Shown here in pieces: positions 11,640 to 23,500 of a DNA stretch of 64,000 bases. The notes below the pieces were generated by a model, which saw nothing but the letters and a program-made list of their open reading frames with translations, was not told the DNA's origin and ran no database searches. Made by a program: the position numbers and the translations under genes. Numbering within the stretch: the stretch's first letter is position 1; each line of letters begins with the position of its first letter. This DNA comes from Plazaster borealis (lineage: Eukaryota > Echinodermata > Asteroidea > Forcipulatida > Labidiasteridae): assembly GCA_021014325.1 (NCBI GenBank), contig JAJGQC010000726.1, forward strand, positions 62,001 through 126,000, in the 5' to 3' direction.

Positions 11640-12670
11640 ATGAAATGAAAATGTACCCTTCATGTTGCACAAAATATGAAATTTTATTCCATAATCTGGT
11701 TAATCATACCGCTGGGGACACTTAATTTTGGAGGTGGCCAATTCGTATTACTAATTATTACATAATTAGCCGCTAGAAAACGCGCCATTTTCTATCATAC
11801 GTAAGCGATATATCACTTGTACACATAGGCCTATACTTACTATTATGATTGCACTCGCCGTGAAGTAAATGTACCCTTCATAATGAATAAAAATATTACA
11901 TTTTATTCCATGATCTGACAGACCACTCCACTGGGCACACTTAATTTTGGAGGTGGATTAATCGGCTCACTAATTAATACCTAATTAGCCGCTAGAATAC
12001 ACGCCATTTTCTATCATGCGAATGGTACACAAAATACTTACTGTTATGACTGCACTCACCGTAAAGTAAATGTACCTTTCATGTTGCAGAAAAGATGAAA
12101 TTTTATTTAATGATCTGACAGACCACTCCACTGGGCACACTTAATTTTGGTGGTGGTTTTATCGGCTCACTAATTAATACCTAATTAGCCGCTAGAATAC
12201 ACGCCATTTTCTATCATACGTAAGCTATATATCACTTGTACACATACTTACTATTATGACTGCACTCGCCGTAAAGTAAATGTACCCTTCATGTTGCAGA
12301 CAAAATGAAATTTTATTCCATAATCTAACAGACCACAACACTGGGCACACCTAATTTTGAAGGTGGTTAATTCGGCTCACTAACTAATACCTAGTTAGCC
12401 GCCTAGAATACGCGTCATTTTCTACCATGCGTTATTTATAGCACTGTACACAAATACTTACTTTTATGACTGCAATCGCCGTAAAGTAAATGTATCCTTC
12501 ATGTTGCAGACAAAATGAAATTTTATTCCATAATCTAACAGACCACAACACTGGGCACACCTAATTTTGGAGGTGGTTTAATCGGCTCACTAGTTAATAC
12601 CTAATTAGCCGCTAGAATACGCGCCATTTTCTATCATACGTAAGCGATATATCACTTGAACACACTTACT
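11640..12670 (+). repeat. ~210-bp tandem array, about five copies
   Basis: CTAATTAGCCGCTAGAA recurs with slight changes near 11763, 11983, 12183, 12393 and 12604, a period of 200-220 bases. Each unit also has TTAATTTTGGAGGTGG and GCCATTTTCTATCAT. First copies are more diverged than the later ones. Confidence 0.85.
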
Positions 12671-13220
12671 ATACTAGTGGTACATGTACTTTGTGCACCA
12701 CGTTTATCAGTCGTCTTGGGATTTATTATGATTTTTGGATTTTTTCTTGTTGTTCTACCATATTTTAGGTTTATTTCTTTGTGTTTTTTGGGGGTCGATC
12801 TTTGGATGTCGAAGGAACGTAGATTGGACCATAAGCATTGGACTGACGCGTGTATTATGGCGGTTGTTTATACTCGCCTTTGAGTTGAATGGATATGTAG
12901 ACTGGATCCTCATGCCTCGCCATAGTAATAACATTTACATAAACAGAGCACTAGTCTACTTGCAACAACAGAGCGCAGCAAATTGACACTTCCAACGGCT
13001 GGTAAAGCGTATACGCTGACCTTTGACCGCTTTTGTTTTTTCCGATCATTTCTCGTTAATTACGTGACATTTATGTAAAAAAACAAAAATCAAAAACATC
13101 TAAAAATAATTGTCCATAATTCTACGTCACTAAATTACGTAAACAGTAAACCGGTGTGCCCCTTTAAGAATAAAAGTGGATATTATTTTAGCTCTACTTG
13201 GGCGTTTAATTTACTGCAAG
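12671..13220. other. No gene seen
   Basis: Two short overlapping reading frames (from 12656 and 12735) have hydrophobic residues but no signal for a gene. The sequence is AT-rich. Confidence 0.35.
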
Positions 13221-13400
13221 GACGGTTTTGCACGGGGGCGGACACGATTGCATATGCAAATGTGTCCGGGCGGACACAATTGCATTATGCAACAGCGTCC
13301 GGGCGGACACGATTGCATATGCAAAACCGTCCGGCGGACATTTACATGCAATAATGTCCGCCGGATAATATTGCATAGAGGACATAATTGCATGCGACAC
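13221..13400. repeat. GC-rich palindromic tandem repeat
   Basis: Repeated GTCCGGGCGGACAC palindromes alternate with TTGCATATGCAA or TTGCATTATGCAA. Both parts are self-complementary, so the array can fold on either strand. Confidence 0.8.
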
Positions 13401-13467
13401 GGGCCATAAAAATGGCTGATTATCATGTTGGTATTGATTACAGCATGGCTTCACATTCTACATCTCA

Positions 13468-13740
13468 ATCATTGCCAAAGACCAAGCCAGTATCCTCACT
13501 TGGTGTATCCCAACATATGCATGATAAAATAACAAACTTGTGAAAATTAATTTGGGCTAAAATGGTCATCGAAAATGCAAGAAAATATAGGGGAAAACGC
13601 CTTTGTTGCATAGAAATTAATGAAATTAGAATTAATTATATGCCGTGCTTTCTTAGATTCAAGTTGGGTTAAACTCGTCAAAAACAATACTCTTATATAG
13701 TACTGGAATAAATTGACTTATCTACTTACCTCTTTCTATA
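13468..13740. mobile_element. MITE family 1, diverged and lacking its ends
   Basis: Shares TCACTTGGTGTATCCCAACA and GGTCATCGAA with the full copy at 6998-7369; the terminal repeats are absent or decayed. Confidence 0.6.
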
Positions 13741-13907
13741 AAACGAACACTTTTGTTTGGCCTATATTTCCCGCAACACAACCACAGAAACAGACGACAT
13801 TCACTTTTGGAAATTAATTTGTTGACATTGTCAGATATTTACAGATTGAGGGCGCCCTCCAGCTTGGCGCTGGTTGAATTTTAAACCAGCAGCTGGGCGC
13901 AATAGGC

Positions 13908-14041
13908 TGTGCAAGTCTCGTGCGTATTCGAACATTGGGACCCGTTAAAGCGCGTGAGTTTGTTTCCTTCACGCGTTAAAGCATCGTACGTGGGACCAAA
14001 GTGGTCCCAAAAATGTTCGAATACGCGCGAGACTTGCACGG
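13908..14041. mobile_element. Short foldback element
   Basis: TGCAAGTCTCGTGCGTATTCGAACAT at the left pairs with ATGTTCGAATACGCGCGAGACTTGCA at the right, a near-perfect inverted repeat of about 134 bases. Confidence 0.75.
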
Positions 14042-14057
14042 TCTATACAGGAGAGAT

Positions 14058-14250
14058 GGGCCCATTTTCATAAAGCATATAAGCACAAAAAACTTGATAA
14101 GCACAGACAACTCTTGCTTAGGAAAAATAGGTTACCAGCCAAAATACCATACAGTTACCATTGATGCGACTGGTACCCCACTCATTTCTTGCTTAGCAAA
14201 TAAATTGCTGAGCAGATTGTTCTCCTAGACAGCTTTATGAAATTGGGCCC
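14058..14250. mobile_element. MITE family 2 copy
   Basis: Ends GGGCCCATTTTCATAAAGC and GCTTTATGAAATTGGGCCC. Inside: GCTTAGCA motifs and GGTTACCAGCCAAAATACCA. Confidence 0.8.
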
Positions 14251-14480
14251 TGCTTATAAGTAAAAAACGTTGCTGAACAGTTTTCTGCTCAGCGTAATTG
14301 TGCAGGATACCACTCGCAAATGGTACTTGGGAAATGGTACTGAGCTGCTGGGCCCAATTACATAGAGCTGCTAAGCAGAAAACATTGCTTAACAAATTCT
14401 GCATAGCATTAATGAAAGGGATACCATTCACAAAATGTGACATGGTATTTTGTCTGGTAACCTTATTCTGGTAAGCATAG
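14251..14480. mobile_element. MITE family 2, partial copies
   Basis: A second GGGCCCAATTACATAGAGCTGC at 14350 is followed by family 2 interior sequence up to the AAT microsatellite at about 14487-14510; no right terminus is present. Confidence 0.6.
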
Positions 14481-14629
14481 TTTTTAATAATAATAATAAT
14501 AATAATAAACCGTTCTTTTAAAGCGCATTACACACGGAGTCCCAATGCGCTGTACATAGTCAGAAAAGAAAAAACAGACAAAACTATTTGGAGTTTAACA
14601 AGTGAGTTTTGAGAAGGCGTTTGACTGAA

Positions 14630-15113
14630 TGTGCTTAAGCAGCTCCACATACACCTGTTCACCGGTGAAATATTGCATCTTACAAATGTTGTGCTTTGCA
14701 TAAATTAGCAGGATAGCAGTTTGTTGTGCTTAGCTATATTTTGTGTTAAAGCAGCTCTATCAATAAGCCTGTAAGCACAACAACTTGCTATCATAGAAAA
14801 CTATTGCTAAGCAAAAAAAAAGGTTACCAGCCAAACGACCAAACAGTTATCATTGCTGTGACTGGTACCCCATTTATATCTTTTGATAAGAAACAAAATT
14901 CGGCTTAACAGCTTTCTGGACCGATTTCATAAAGCCAGTCAGTACAAAACTTGCTTAGCACGGAAAAATCATGATTAGCAGAAATAGGTTACCAGCAAAA
15001 ACCAAAATGCAATAAAGATAGCATTGTTGCAACTGGTACCCACTCTTTTTGCTAAGCGTAAAACAACTGCTAACAGTTTTTTTCTGCTCAACAGCTGAAA
15101 ATGGGCCCTGGGG
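14630..15113. mobile_element. MITE family 2, two further degraded copies
   Basis: Interior motifs recur from about 14640 to 14930, and another copy runs from about 14928 (GATTTCATAAAGCCAG) to AAATGGGCCC at about 15110. The family has piled up here over 1 kb. Confidence 0.6.
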
Positions 15114-17610
15114 TCGAATTCACAAAAGCACTAAGATTCATCTTAGTAGTCAGTTTTTGCTCAGTGATTTGTATTGTGACATCACACGCTGATTAGCAGT
15201 TAAGATTGATTCGCGCTTATGAATAATCTTAGCTCTCTCTGAAGTGGAGCCCTGCTCTCTTGTCTTAAAGAAAAGGAAAAGGAGAGGCCGTGCTGTGTGC
15301 AGCGAAAACATCAATCGCAAAGTGGTAGTTATCAAGGATGCTAGGTCATTTTTTTGCCTTTTAACCAGAAGGTTCAGATTTAAATTTTAAATACTGATAG
15401 CTATTTTTATAGATTCTAGAATGTTAGTTTCCATTGCACAAAAACCGCCAATGATAAGTGGTAGTTTATTTCAAACTAAAAATGAATTGTTGGGATCTGA
15501 CATAATATCACCTCCATTAGCCATGTACAAACATAATATTATTTGCAAGTTTCATAATACATGTGTTATGTGCAGTTGTTCAGAGAAAAAATATAATGAA
15601 GTCCTTTTAGAGAAAATCGGGCAAAGCAACTTTAAGCTGTAGAATACATTTTAGAAATTACAATTACAAATATTAGAAACAATAACTGCAGTCAAGGCAT
15701 ACACAGTTTCAAAGCTGACTTTCTAAACTTTATTTTGGTCAATAGTCACAACTTAAACTTACATTCATAAAAGCCATTTGAAGGTCAAATGGCGTGTTGT
15801 AAACAATGCAAACTATGCATAGAGCCTGTTTAATTCCTTCTATATAGGACTCCAGAGAAGGAATTGAAATCAGCGCTATTTATAATCATAAGTTGAGTAA
15901 ATACAAAAGTATAACCATTTGCCCCGATGAGTTTTTCGGAAATTTTAGTGGAAACTCCCCTTGATTTTTATGCACCAATTTTCACTGGGAATTTGTAAAG
16001 GGAACTTAAAGGAATTCGATTTGAAAAATGTATATTAAATATACAAAAAATAAAACTTTAAATATTAAATATTCTAAAACTTCAGACAAACCATTTGCGA
16101 GTGGCAGTGATGATTACATTGGTTTTCTTCTGTGATACGTCACTTTGTAATTTCAGTTTAAAACACATGAAGGCAACTTACTATGTTTTTGACTAGTGTT
16201 GCTTTTGCAATTGTATACATCCAATGAACATATTTTCAGCGTTTTCACAGAGTTTGGTATGGCAAAAATCATGTTTTCTACATAATGTTTCATTTTTTGC
16301 CTTAAAACCCAGTTTGAAATCATCCCGAGTTGCTGTTAGATTAATATTATGCATAATTTCTGAAATACACTAATTGCATTTTGTGTCTTCATTAAGAGTC
16401 TGGCATACCCCAACTTGTCCAAACTATTCATTCATAATGGAGGAGCGTATAGGTCAACTAATACCTTCAGTCAAGTTTTCACAAAAAGTTGGGCATGTCA
16501 GCAGGAGTGTATTCATGTGTTATGCCCAACGTTCAATCTTTTATAAACAAATATGTGTACATCAACATATTTCAACATGTTTTGGAGCATTATTCGAAGA
16601 GACAGGTATATTTGACTGATTATTGTGTTGATTTACCAACATTTTGCTAAAAATAATTTCATTGTTGGTAAGGTTTTTAGAGAATCTGATGAGTGCACTT
16701 GACCTGCACAACAAAGTATTGATACTGCAGAGTTTTCAGTTTCAATTTATGCAACTCTGAGGATCTCAAATTGTTGCTTTAACACATTTTGATGTGCCAG
16801 TCTAGCTTCAGTGATCAAAGTACGTTTTTTTGTTAAGTCGCGATGAAAATTTCTTGAAGCAAATTGCACATAAAAACCACTTGTTTACATTCAAACTTTT
16901 TTTAACAGTACACTTTTTGCTTTACATGAATTACCTATAAAAATCATTCATAAAACATATTTTCTTTATACATTTTCAGTAAAAACTTTGCCTTTTTTAA
17001 ACACTTTTTCGGTCTGTTTTTATCTCAAAACAAAAATGTTTACATCCCTAAATTTGATATTTTTAATTCTGCATTTTACATGGATAAATAACTTTCAGAG
17101 TAAACTAAGATACTCCTTCATGAATTTTAAGAATGATTTCAGCTATTACAAAATTTACCAATGACATAAAATGATAGTTTACACCAATCTTACAACACTC
17201 CTTGATATCAGAAACAAAGAAAATGCAAAACACTCTGTTATCACAATTAAGGCACTCTGTGTAAACATTTAAATTTTTGAAATATTATTAATTGCATGTC
17301 AAGCTAGCCTTAACACAAGTGTCATGTGTCCATTCTAGATTGAGGAATGTGATGTTTGTGATTTTAAAAATTTATCAAACTGCGTTTGATAGGAGTCAAG
17401 CTAACCTGGTCAACAGCAGTAACTGCATTCCCATTAGAGCATTGCTAAATGTAACACAAATTGTAAAAGTTGCTTCTCAAAATTCCTCATTTGCTAATCA
17501 ATAGTAACAGCGGTCAATGTGCACAAAAACATGTTTGCTTTACTACTTTTAATTGCTCTGCAGGCAATTTGCTTGACAAGAGTCCCTGACCAGGCTAGCT
17601 TTATTGTAAG
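15114..17610. other. No gene seen; AT-rich
   Basis: Reading frames of 60-80 codons only. No domain, splice pattern or strong repeat was recognised. Confidence 0.35.
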
Positions 17611-17612
17611 GT

Positions 17613-17921
17613 GGTTAACCCTTTAGAGACCATAGCGGCCGCAAGCGGCTTGTACTAAAATACCCATAGCAGTCGCGAACGGCCGCTAGATTTGCCTAAA
17701 TTCCAGCTCAAACAAGAGGGTCAAAGATAAGGTATCAGACCTATTGAAATTGTCCAATGTTTCCCATGGTAACATAGAATGCACAATTCTACAACAAAAC
17801 CCTGTATTTCTGTTTCTTAATAATTTTCATGACATTTTTGACAGAGTGAAACAATCTACAAGATTAGCATTGTCCAGGTTTATGGTGATTATACAGAAAG
17901 GAACGGTCTGTTAAGGGTTAA
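17613..17921. mobile_element. Possible inverted-repeat element
   Basis: TTAACCCTTTAGAGACC at the left faces GGTCTGTTAAGGGTTAA at the right, about 310 bases apart; the interior starts with GCGGCCGC-containing sequence. Ends are imperfect. Confidence 0.5.
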
Positions 17922-18730
17922 GATTGTAGCAAGTCTTGGGTTCAATACCCTATATCTCTTCTTTTGGATTCTACACACAGGATGAAGTCATGTATGCCAC
18001 ATTTTGTTTTATATAAATGTAATAGCAAATAAATAGCATGTCATTTGGATTCTACCCACAATGCTTGTTAACACTTTAGGACCAGGAGGTTCCCCCAATA
18101 GTTTCTCACATAAAACTGTTTTGTTTTTTGTGACTTTTCTTTAATATTATCTTGGGTCATAACTAGAATAAACAAACCCTACTGTTACCATGGCACCTGT
18201 TTATATTTTACCTTTGTATTTTTCTAAAACTGGTTTCTGAATACTAAATGAAAGAAGTGAATTCATTTTGAAAACCTTCTAAATTGATGCAAAGAAAACC
18301 CATTTTTACTCATTTTGTTCCCAAAATTTATCAGTTTTTTTCTTTACCAGACTGCCAAGCTTTAGTAACAGTAATGAAATTTGCAAAATGCACATGACGC
18401 CCAAGTGATGATGATGAATTCTAGATTTTGAAACAGTCCACAAGTACATTACATTAACGACATTCATATTCGCCCCCTAAAAAAATAATTCCTGGTTCGG
18501 GCCTGTTTACAGTAAGTTGTGAGAACTAATCATAATACACATAGGGTGTGAACATATTTTACTTGTGTGTCAAGCCCAAGATCCATCAGGGATGACAACA
18601 AGTAAAAGTGATGACAACAGACAAAAGTGAATATGAATGTGTGATAATGAAAGTGAATTAATTGTTGCTGAACTTAACCAAGAAAACATGGAAACCATCC
18701 TGCTAAAGATTCGGAATCTTTATAACCAGG
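17922..18730. other. No gene seen
   Basis: AT-rich sequence with only short reading frames; nothing identified. Confidence 0.3.
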
Positions 18731-18909
18731 ACCCAATTTCATAGAGCTCCTTAAGCAGAAAATATTGCTGGCAGTTCTCCTGCTAAGCAAAAATGAGCAG
18801 GATACCAGTCACAGATTGTACATGTCAAATGGTATTTTGGCTGGTAAGCTCATTCTAATAAGCGTAATGCTTAGCTACTTTTTTTTGAACAGCTCTATGA
18901 AACTGGGCC
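18731..18909. mobile_element. MITE family 2 copy
   Basis: Ends ACCCAATTTCATAGAGCTCC and AGCTCTATGAAACTGGGCCC; interior GAGCAGGATACCAGTCAC and GGCTGGTAAGCTC are diagnostic for the family. Confidence 0.8.
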
Positions 18910-19260
18910 CAGCTCCTAGTAATACTTTACTATAATTATCAGCAATAGCTACATCACATATCATAACAGTATTGAACCATTTATCTTGCATGTAAAGTGA
19001 GCATCTAAGGCTTGTCAAACCAAGTACAAATTGCCAATCATTGACTTGGATAAACATTATTACTTGATTCAATGAATGGTTGAGTCTTGGTTTAGCGATT
19101 CCTTTGCTCAGAATTACAGTGCAAAGAGTGCTTTACTTTTACCATTGGGTAGACAAAACCAGAAAACACAATGTGATGGATAAAGTGCCAGATTGTTTTG
19201 CAAGTTTAGTTTATTGACCCCATTCACCTGACGTCATCACCACAAGATTATCTTGGTTGG

Positions 19261-20001
19261 GCCATTTTGGGAGTCAGTTTCCCTCTGTGTTTTACTGTGC
19301 AATGCTCATTTTAGGCGTGTACACACTCACCATATCTCTACATATGGAAAAGTAGTCTCTTTTGCGCTCGATAATTAAACACGCACTCAAAGTACAGGCT
19401 GAAAATCAGTATCTCGACGCAAAATGCTTTGCCACGAAAAAATAAAAAGATGTACAAGAACGGGGTGCTCGGCATTCTAATTTATATTAATTTGTCTTTA
19501 AAATCATTGTGATTTTATTTAAAATGATCACAATAACTCGTCGGACGGTCATGCAAAATGTTTTTCAAAATAACCCAAAACGCAGCATTTTAGATAAATA
19601 TTGTGTGGCCTACACGGCGCACTTCCAATAAACAACTCTGCACACCAATTGTGAGACGCCCTCATTCGTTAACTAAATCACTTGTGTTGGTGGGGTTTTC
19701 ACCATTTACCGCTGTATTTATTCTTTTATCTTGTGTATCAACTTTGCTGTGATTGGTTGAATATTTTCGTCGGACAGGATAAAACAGTGAAAACATCAAA
19801 ACTGTTTTCCAATCAAATGCGATGTAACTTACACCACGGTGCGGTTCAATGTATTACAATTTGACCTCTATGTGTATATCACCCACGCGCGCACGCACAC
19901 AGTGTTAATGCGCTGTGCATTATAAACACAGCGCTTTGATTTATTGAGACTTTTCCTATTAAACTTTTCCATATGCATGCTTTTAGACTCCCAAAATGGC
20001 A
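19261..20001. mobile_element. Possible 740-bp inverted-repeat element
   Basis: GCCATTTTGGGAGTC at the left pairs with GACTCCCAAAATGGC at the right; a second pair, CATATGGAAAAG and CTTTTCCATATG, lies just inside. No coding sequence inside is convincing. Confidence 0.5.
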
Positions 20002-20111
20002 AACAATGGGCATCCAGTAGAAGTGTTGGAGGTCTGTTCAATAGAATGAAAGCCCAGATTTTCTTTGTTGTTCATACACTGAAATAATAGTTAGTCATGA
20101 GTGACAGGTGA

Positions 20112-20117
20112 TTTATT
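20112..20117 (-). terminator. Gene A poly(A) signal
   Basis: AATAAA on the minus strand, about 160 bases after the stop codon of exon 13, a normal distance for a 3' untranslated region. Confidence 0.45.
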
Positions 20118-20276
20118 GGAGTTAAATGTGTGAACAGATCCAGCCCATCCGTTAACTGAATATAAGGATACTCAATTGGAGGAATAAGTTTTACAAACAA
20201 ATAACCAAGTGTTCTTATGAATGTAATCTCAGTGCAAGGACAAGGTTTCAAGGTTTTTTGTATCCAGAAACCTTTT

Positions 20277-20560
20277 TTAGCCACGAGGTGGAGTTTGGCG
20301 GCGTATTTTGATTTCAGTCCTTGCAATACGAGAACCATTCCATTCACTAGCTCTAATGACTCGTTTGTATGGACCCGTAATATCACCAGGTTGGATATAT
20401 TCAGCATTAAGGTTATTATCTACACCAGGTATACCAGAGCATCTATTAAACCACCAACCTCCTTCACTATTCAGACTTGGACAGTTAGTTTCGTCTCGTT
20501 TAAAATCTGTGTGATGGTGAATGCTGAAAGCTTGATTGTTGGCAGTCTCAAGAATACCAC
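20277..20560 (-). CDS. Gene A exon 13: C-terminal half of fibrinogen-related domain and stop
   Basis: It encodes [19 protein letters not shown], then [24 protein letters not shown] and RTEIKIRR near a TAA stop. NNQxFS, the cysteine pair around GGWW, NLNxxY and the EIKIR end are the conserved C-terminal half of FReDs. The calcium-site region (DFKRDET) is diverged from the usual DxDND. Acceptor TTTTTCAG in phase 1, compatible with both exon 12 and exon 4. A poly(A) signal follows the stop. Confidence 0.88.
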
Positions 20561-23500
20561 CTGAAAAATAGTACAAAATACAAACCATGAATTCATTTTG
20601 ACAATAAAACTTTGTTATCTTAAATTATACAAATCAATTGGAAACAAATTGTACACTGCGTTTAGAACTTGCATTCTTCCTGAGTGCAGTCAAGTTGTAT
20701 AGTTGGGGGATTTATTTTTTCTCTCAGCATTTCAAGCCACATTCAGTAGATCAACAACTAAATGAACTCAAAAAAAGAGCTGCATTTTCAACCTGGAAAT
20801 TCTTTTGTGTCTTTGAAGTATTCAAAACTTAGTGCAAAAATGTGTTGGATTTAAATAACACACTAATTTTGTCACTAGATGTGCTAGTATTAGTGATGCA
20901 GGTGTTGCTCTTACAGCATCACGGTATGGTACAATCAAACACTGTAAAGAAACTTCTGTGCACATTTCTCATGCTCAAAGGATTTGTAATACCCACTGTT
21001 TGAATGATGACATGAATATTTAAATGGGACTGTAGTCATGATGATCATAATGACTGTCCCCCTGTGGCTCTATATGGAATTATGAACTCTAATCCAGTTA
21101 CAGCATGCGGGCCTCACATCACAAAGGGTGCTGTCATTACTATATTATTGTGATGTACTGGCTAGCACACACATACATGCAGTTACTGGGTTAGAGTTCA
21201 TAATTCCATGTTACAGTCACAGGCCTGCTATGATCATGATGACAGTCCCTTTAAACAGTGCCTTAAAGGTGTCATACACGTTTGGTAATGACTCAAAAAA
21301 AATATTAGCATAAAAACTTACTTGGTAACAAGCAACGGAGAGCTGTTGATAGCATAAGACATTGTAGGAAACGACTTCCTCTGAAGTAACGTAGTTTTTG
21401 AGAAAGAGGTAATTTCTCACTAAAATAATAAAAACTTCTTGCAAGAAGTTTTTATTCCTATCTGAAAGCACACAAATTTGTAAAACAAGGGTGTTTTTTC
21501 TTTCATAATTTTCTTGCAACTTCGATGACCAATTGAGCCCAAATTTTCATAGGCTTGTTATTTTATGCATATGTTGGGATACACCAAGTGAGAACACTGG
21601 TCTTTGACAATTACCAAACGTGCCTTTAATAGTGAGATCAAAACACCAACAATTAGCAAAAACAAAAACACGGGATAGAATTGAAATCCTTCATTTTTAA
21701 CTAAAATAATAAACTTACTTCTGCATCCAATGAGTTCAATGCGCATCGCTGGATATCCCTCGTAAGTGATTGGTCTGATACGGATGATGCGTGCTCTGAT
21801 TGGCGGCTCAAATTTGTTAGTAACAGGTGTTGATTGGTCAGTGTTACCACGGAATGTCTGTTAAAAAAAAAAAAAAAAAAAAAGGCATGCATGTTTAGTA
21901 AAACTTATTAAACAGTAAAACAGGTTGTCAAGACTGGTTCATAGAGTCAAAACAACTTTTTTATTTACACTCTGATGTAAACTTTTGAATTCTAAACAGT
22001 GATGTTTGGTTCCATAGAATTTCTAAAACGAACAAAGTTTTCTAATGCAATGTTTTGAAATCCAAATGTTGATGTCATTTATATTTGTTTGGTTCAATGG
22101 ATTCTACTTCAAATAAAGTAATTTTCTTAAGCAATTTTTGCAATGGGGTTCAAAGATTAACCAGTGTTCTCTGTTTGCAATGAGTTTCAGGAATAATTCA
22201 TGTTCATAATTCAGAGTCAGAATTGTAAATTGAAAACATGAAGCTTGCTATTGAAATGAAGAAACCATTTACCTGAGGTTGTCCTGTAGATGCTCCATGG
22301 CCACTTACATTGTACCAGGTGTTGTTGTTGAGGCTGTATTCTACTTGGAATGCTGTAACACAGTTCAAAGTATTGCCAGCTATCCCTTGAATTATGACCC
22401 CTTCAACTGGAGTCACCATAAGTAAGTCAATCTGTAGCCATGAAGATTGTTTGTCATTCTCCGATGGACACCATCCACCAATGACATGATTCAAACGTCC
22501 ATTACTAGGCTGACATGGTTGGTCCTGGTTGGTACTAGAGGCTGTTATTCTGCTGTCAGGAATGGAATGATCTTCCATTCCAAGGTGTTGCCCACATACC
22601 CAATGAACTGTAAACAAACATATGTATAGTCATGATTTTGATAACATTTTGTTAAGTTGTGTAAAAATGGCAGTACACATTTGGCTTTTCTTTAAAACAA
22701 CACAACTTGCCGGCTGATGATGGCTCAAATTTTTTCCGGTTTTCTAAGTAATAGAAACCCCTTTTTTTTATTGGATTAACTGCTTAATTGTTCAACTCTG
22801 TACAATTTTATTTAATGGCTCTTTTTAATCTTAATAATGGATAGCAATCTCTTGATGTATTTGGTTTTCCCCAAAAATGTGTACATAGTCTTAAAAAAAT
22901 GGTTAATCCACTTATCTCTTTAAATCCGTTCATAAAAATAGTTGTAAAACGAAAAGAAAAAAAATTGCACAGCCACACAGTTTCAGAATGGGAAAGAGGA
23001 CTCTTGAGGGTGCTACTGGGGGGTTACCATTTGCCAAAAAAAAGTTAATGTGTCCATATGATCAATTTTTTACTAAAATAAATGGTGCATGAAAGGGTTA
23101 AACTGCATAGAGTTACACCATTTTAAGAGTAAAAATTGCTGCACAAAATGATAAAAATGCACCCTTGTCCTGAATTCTGATTTTTCTTGTGTAATTGGGG
23201 TTTTTTGAAAGCATTTCTTGATAAGTCCATTGTTTCTATTCTGAATGATAACGCGAGTTAATCGTTTCTTGTTGAAACTCACCTTTACATCCCAGGAGTT
23301 CAACACGTATCCATAGAGAGCCATCAGTCTGGTTCAGTATGATGCGGATATAACGAGCTGTGATTGGTGGATGAAACATGCTGGTAGCTTCAGAGCTTGA
23401 TGCAGTGTTCTTTCTGATTATCTGTTGTGATACAAATGCAAAATTAATTTAATTTGTTTAAACATATGTACAACCTTACTTACTGTAACAGTGTGATCCC

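Noticed and set aside
12656..12986. Two hydrophobic plus-strand reading frames
   Set aside because: They overlap each other in different frames next to the 210-bp array, with no domain or gene structure.
20072..20514. Other reading frames over exon 13 on both strands
   Set aside because: They are shadows of the FReD C-terminal exon, whose frame is fixed by GGWW and EIKIR motifs and splice phase.
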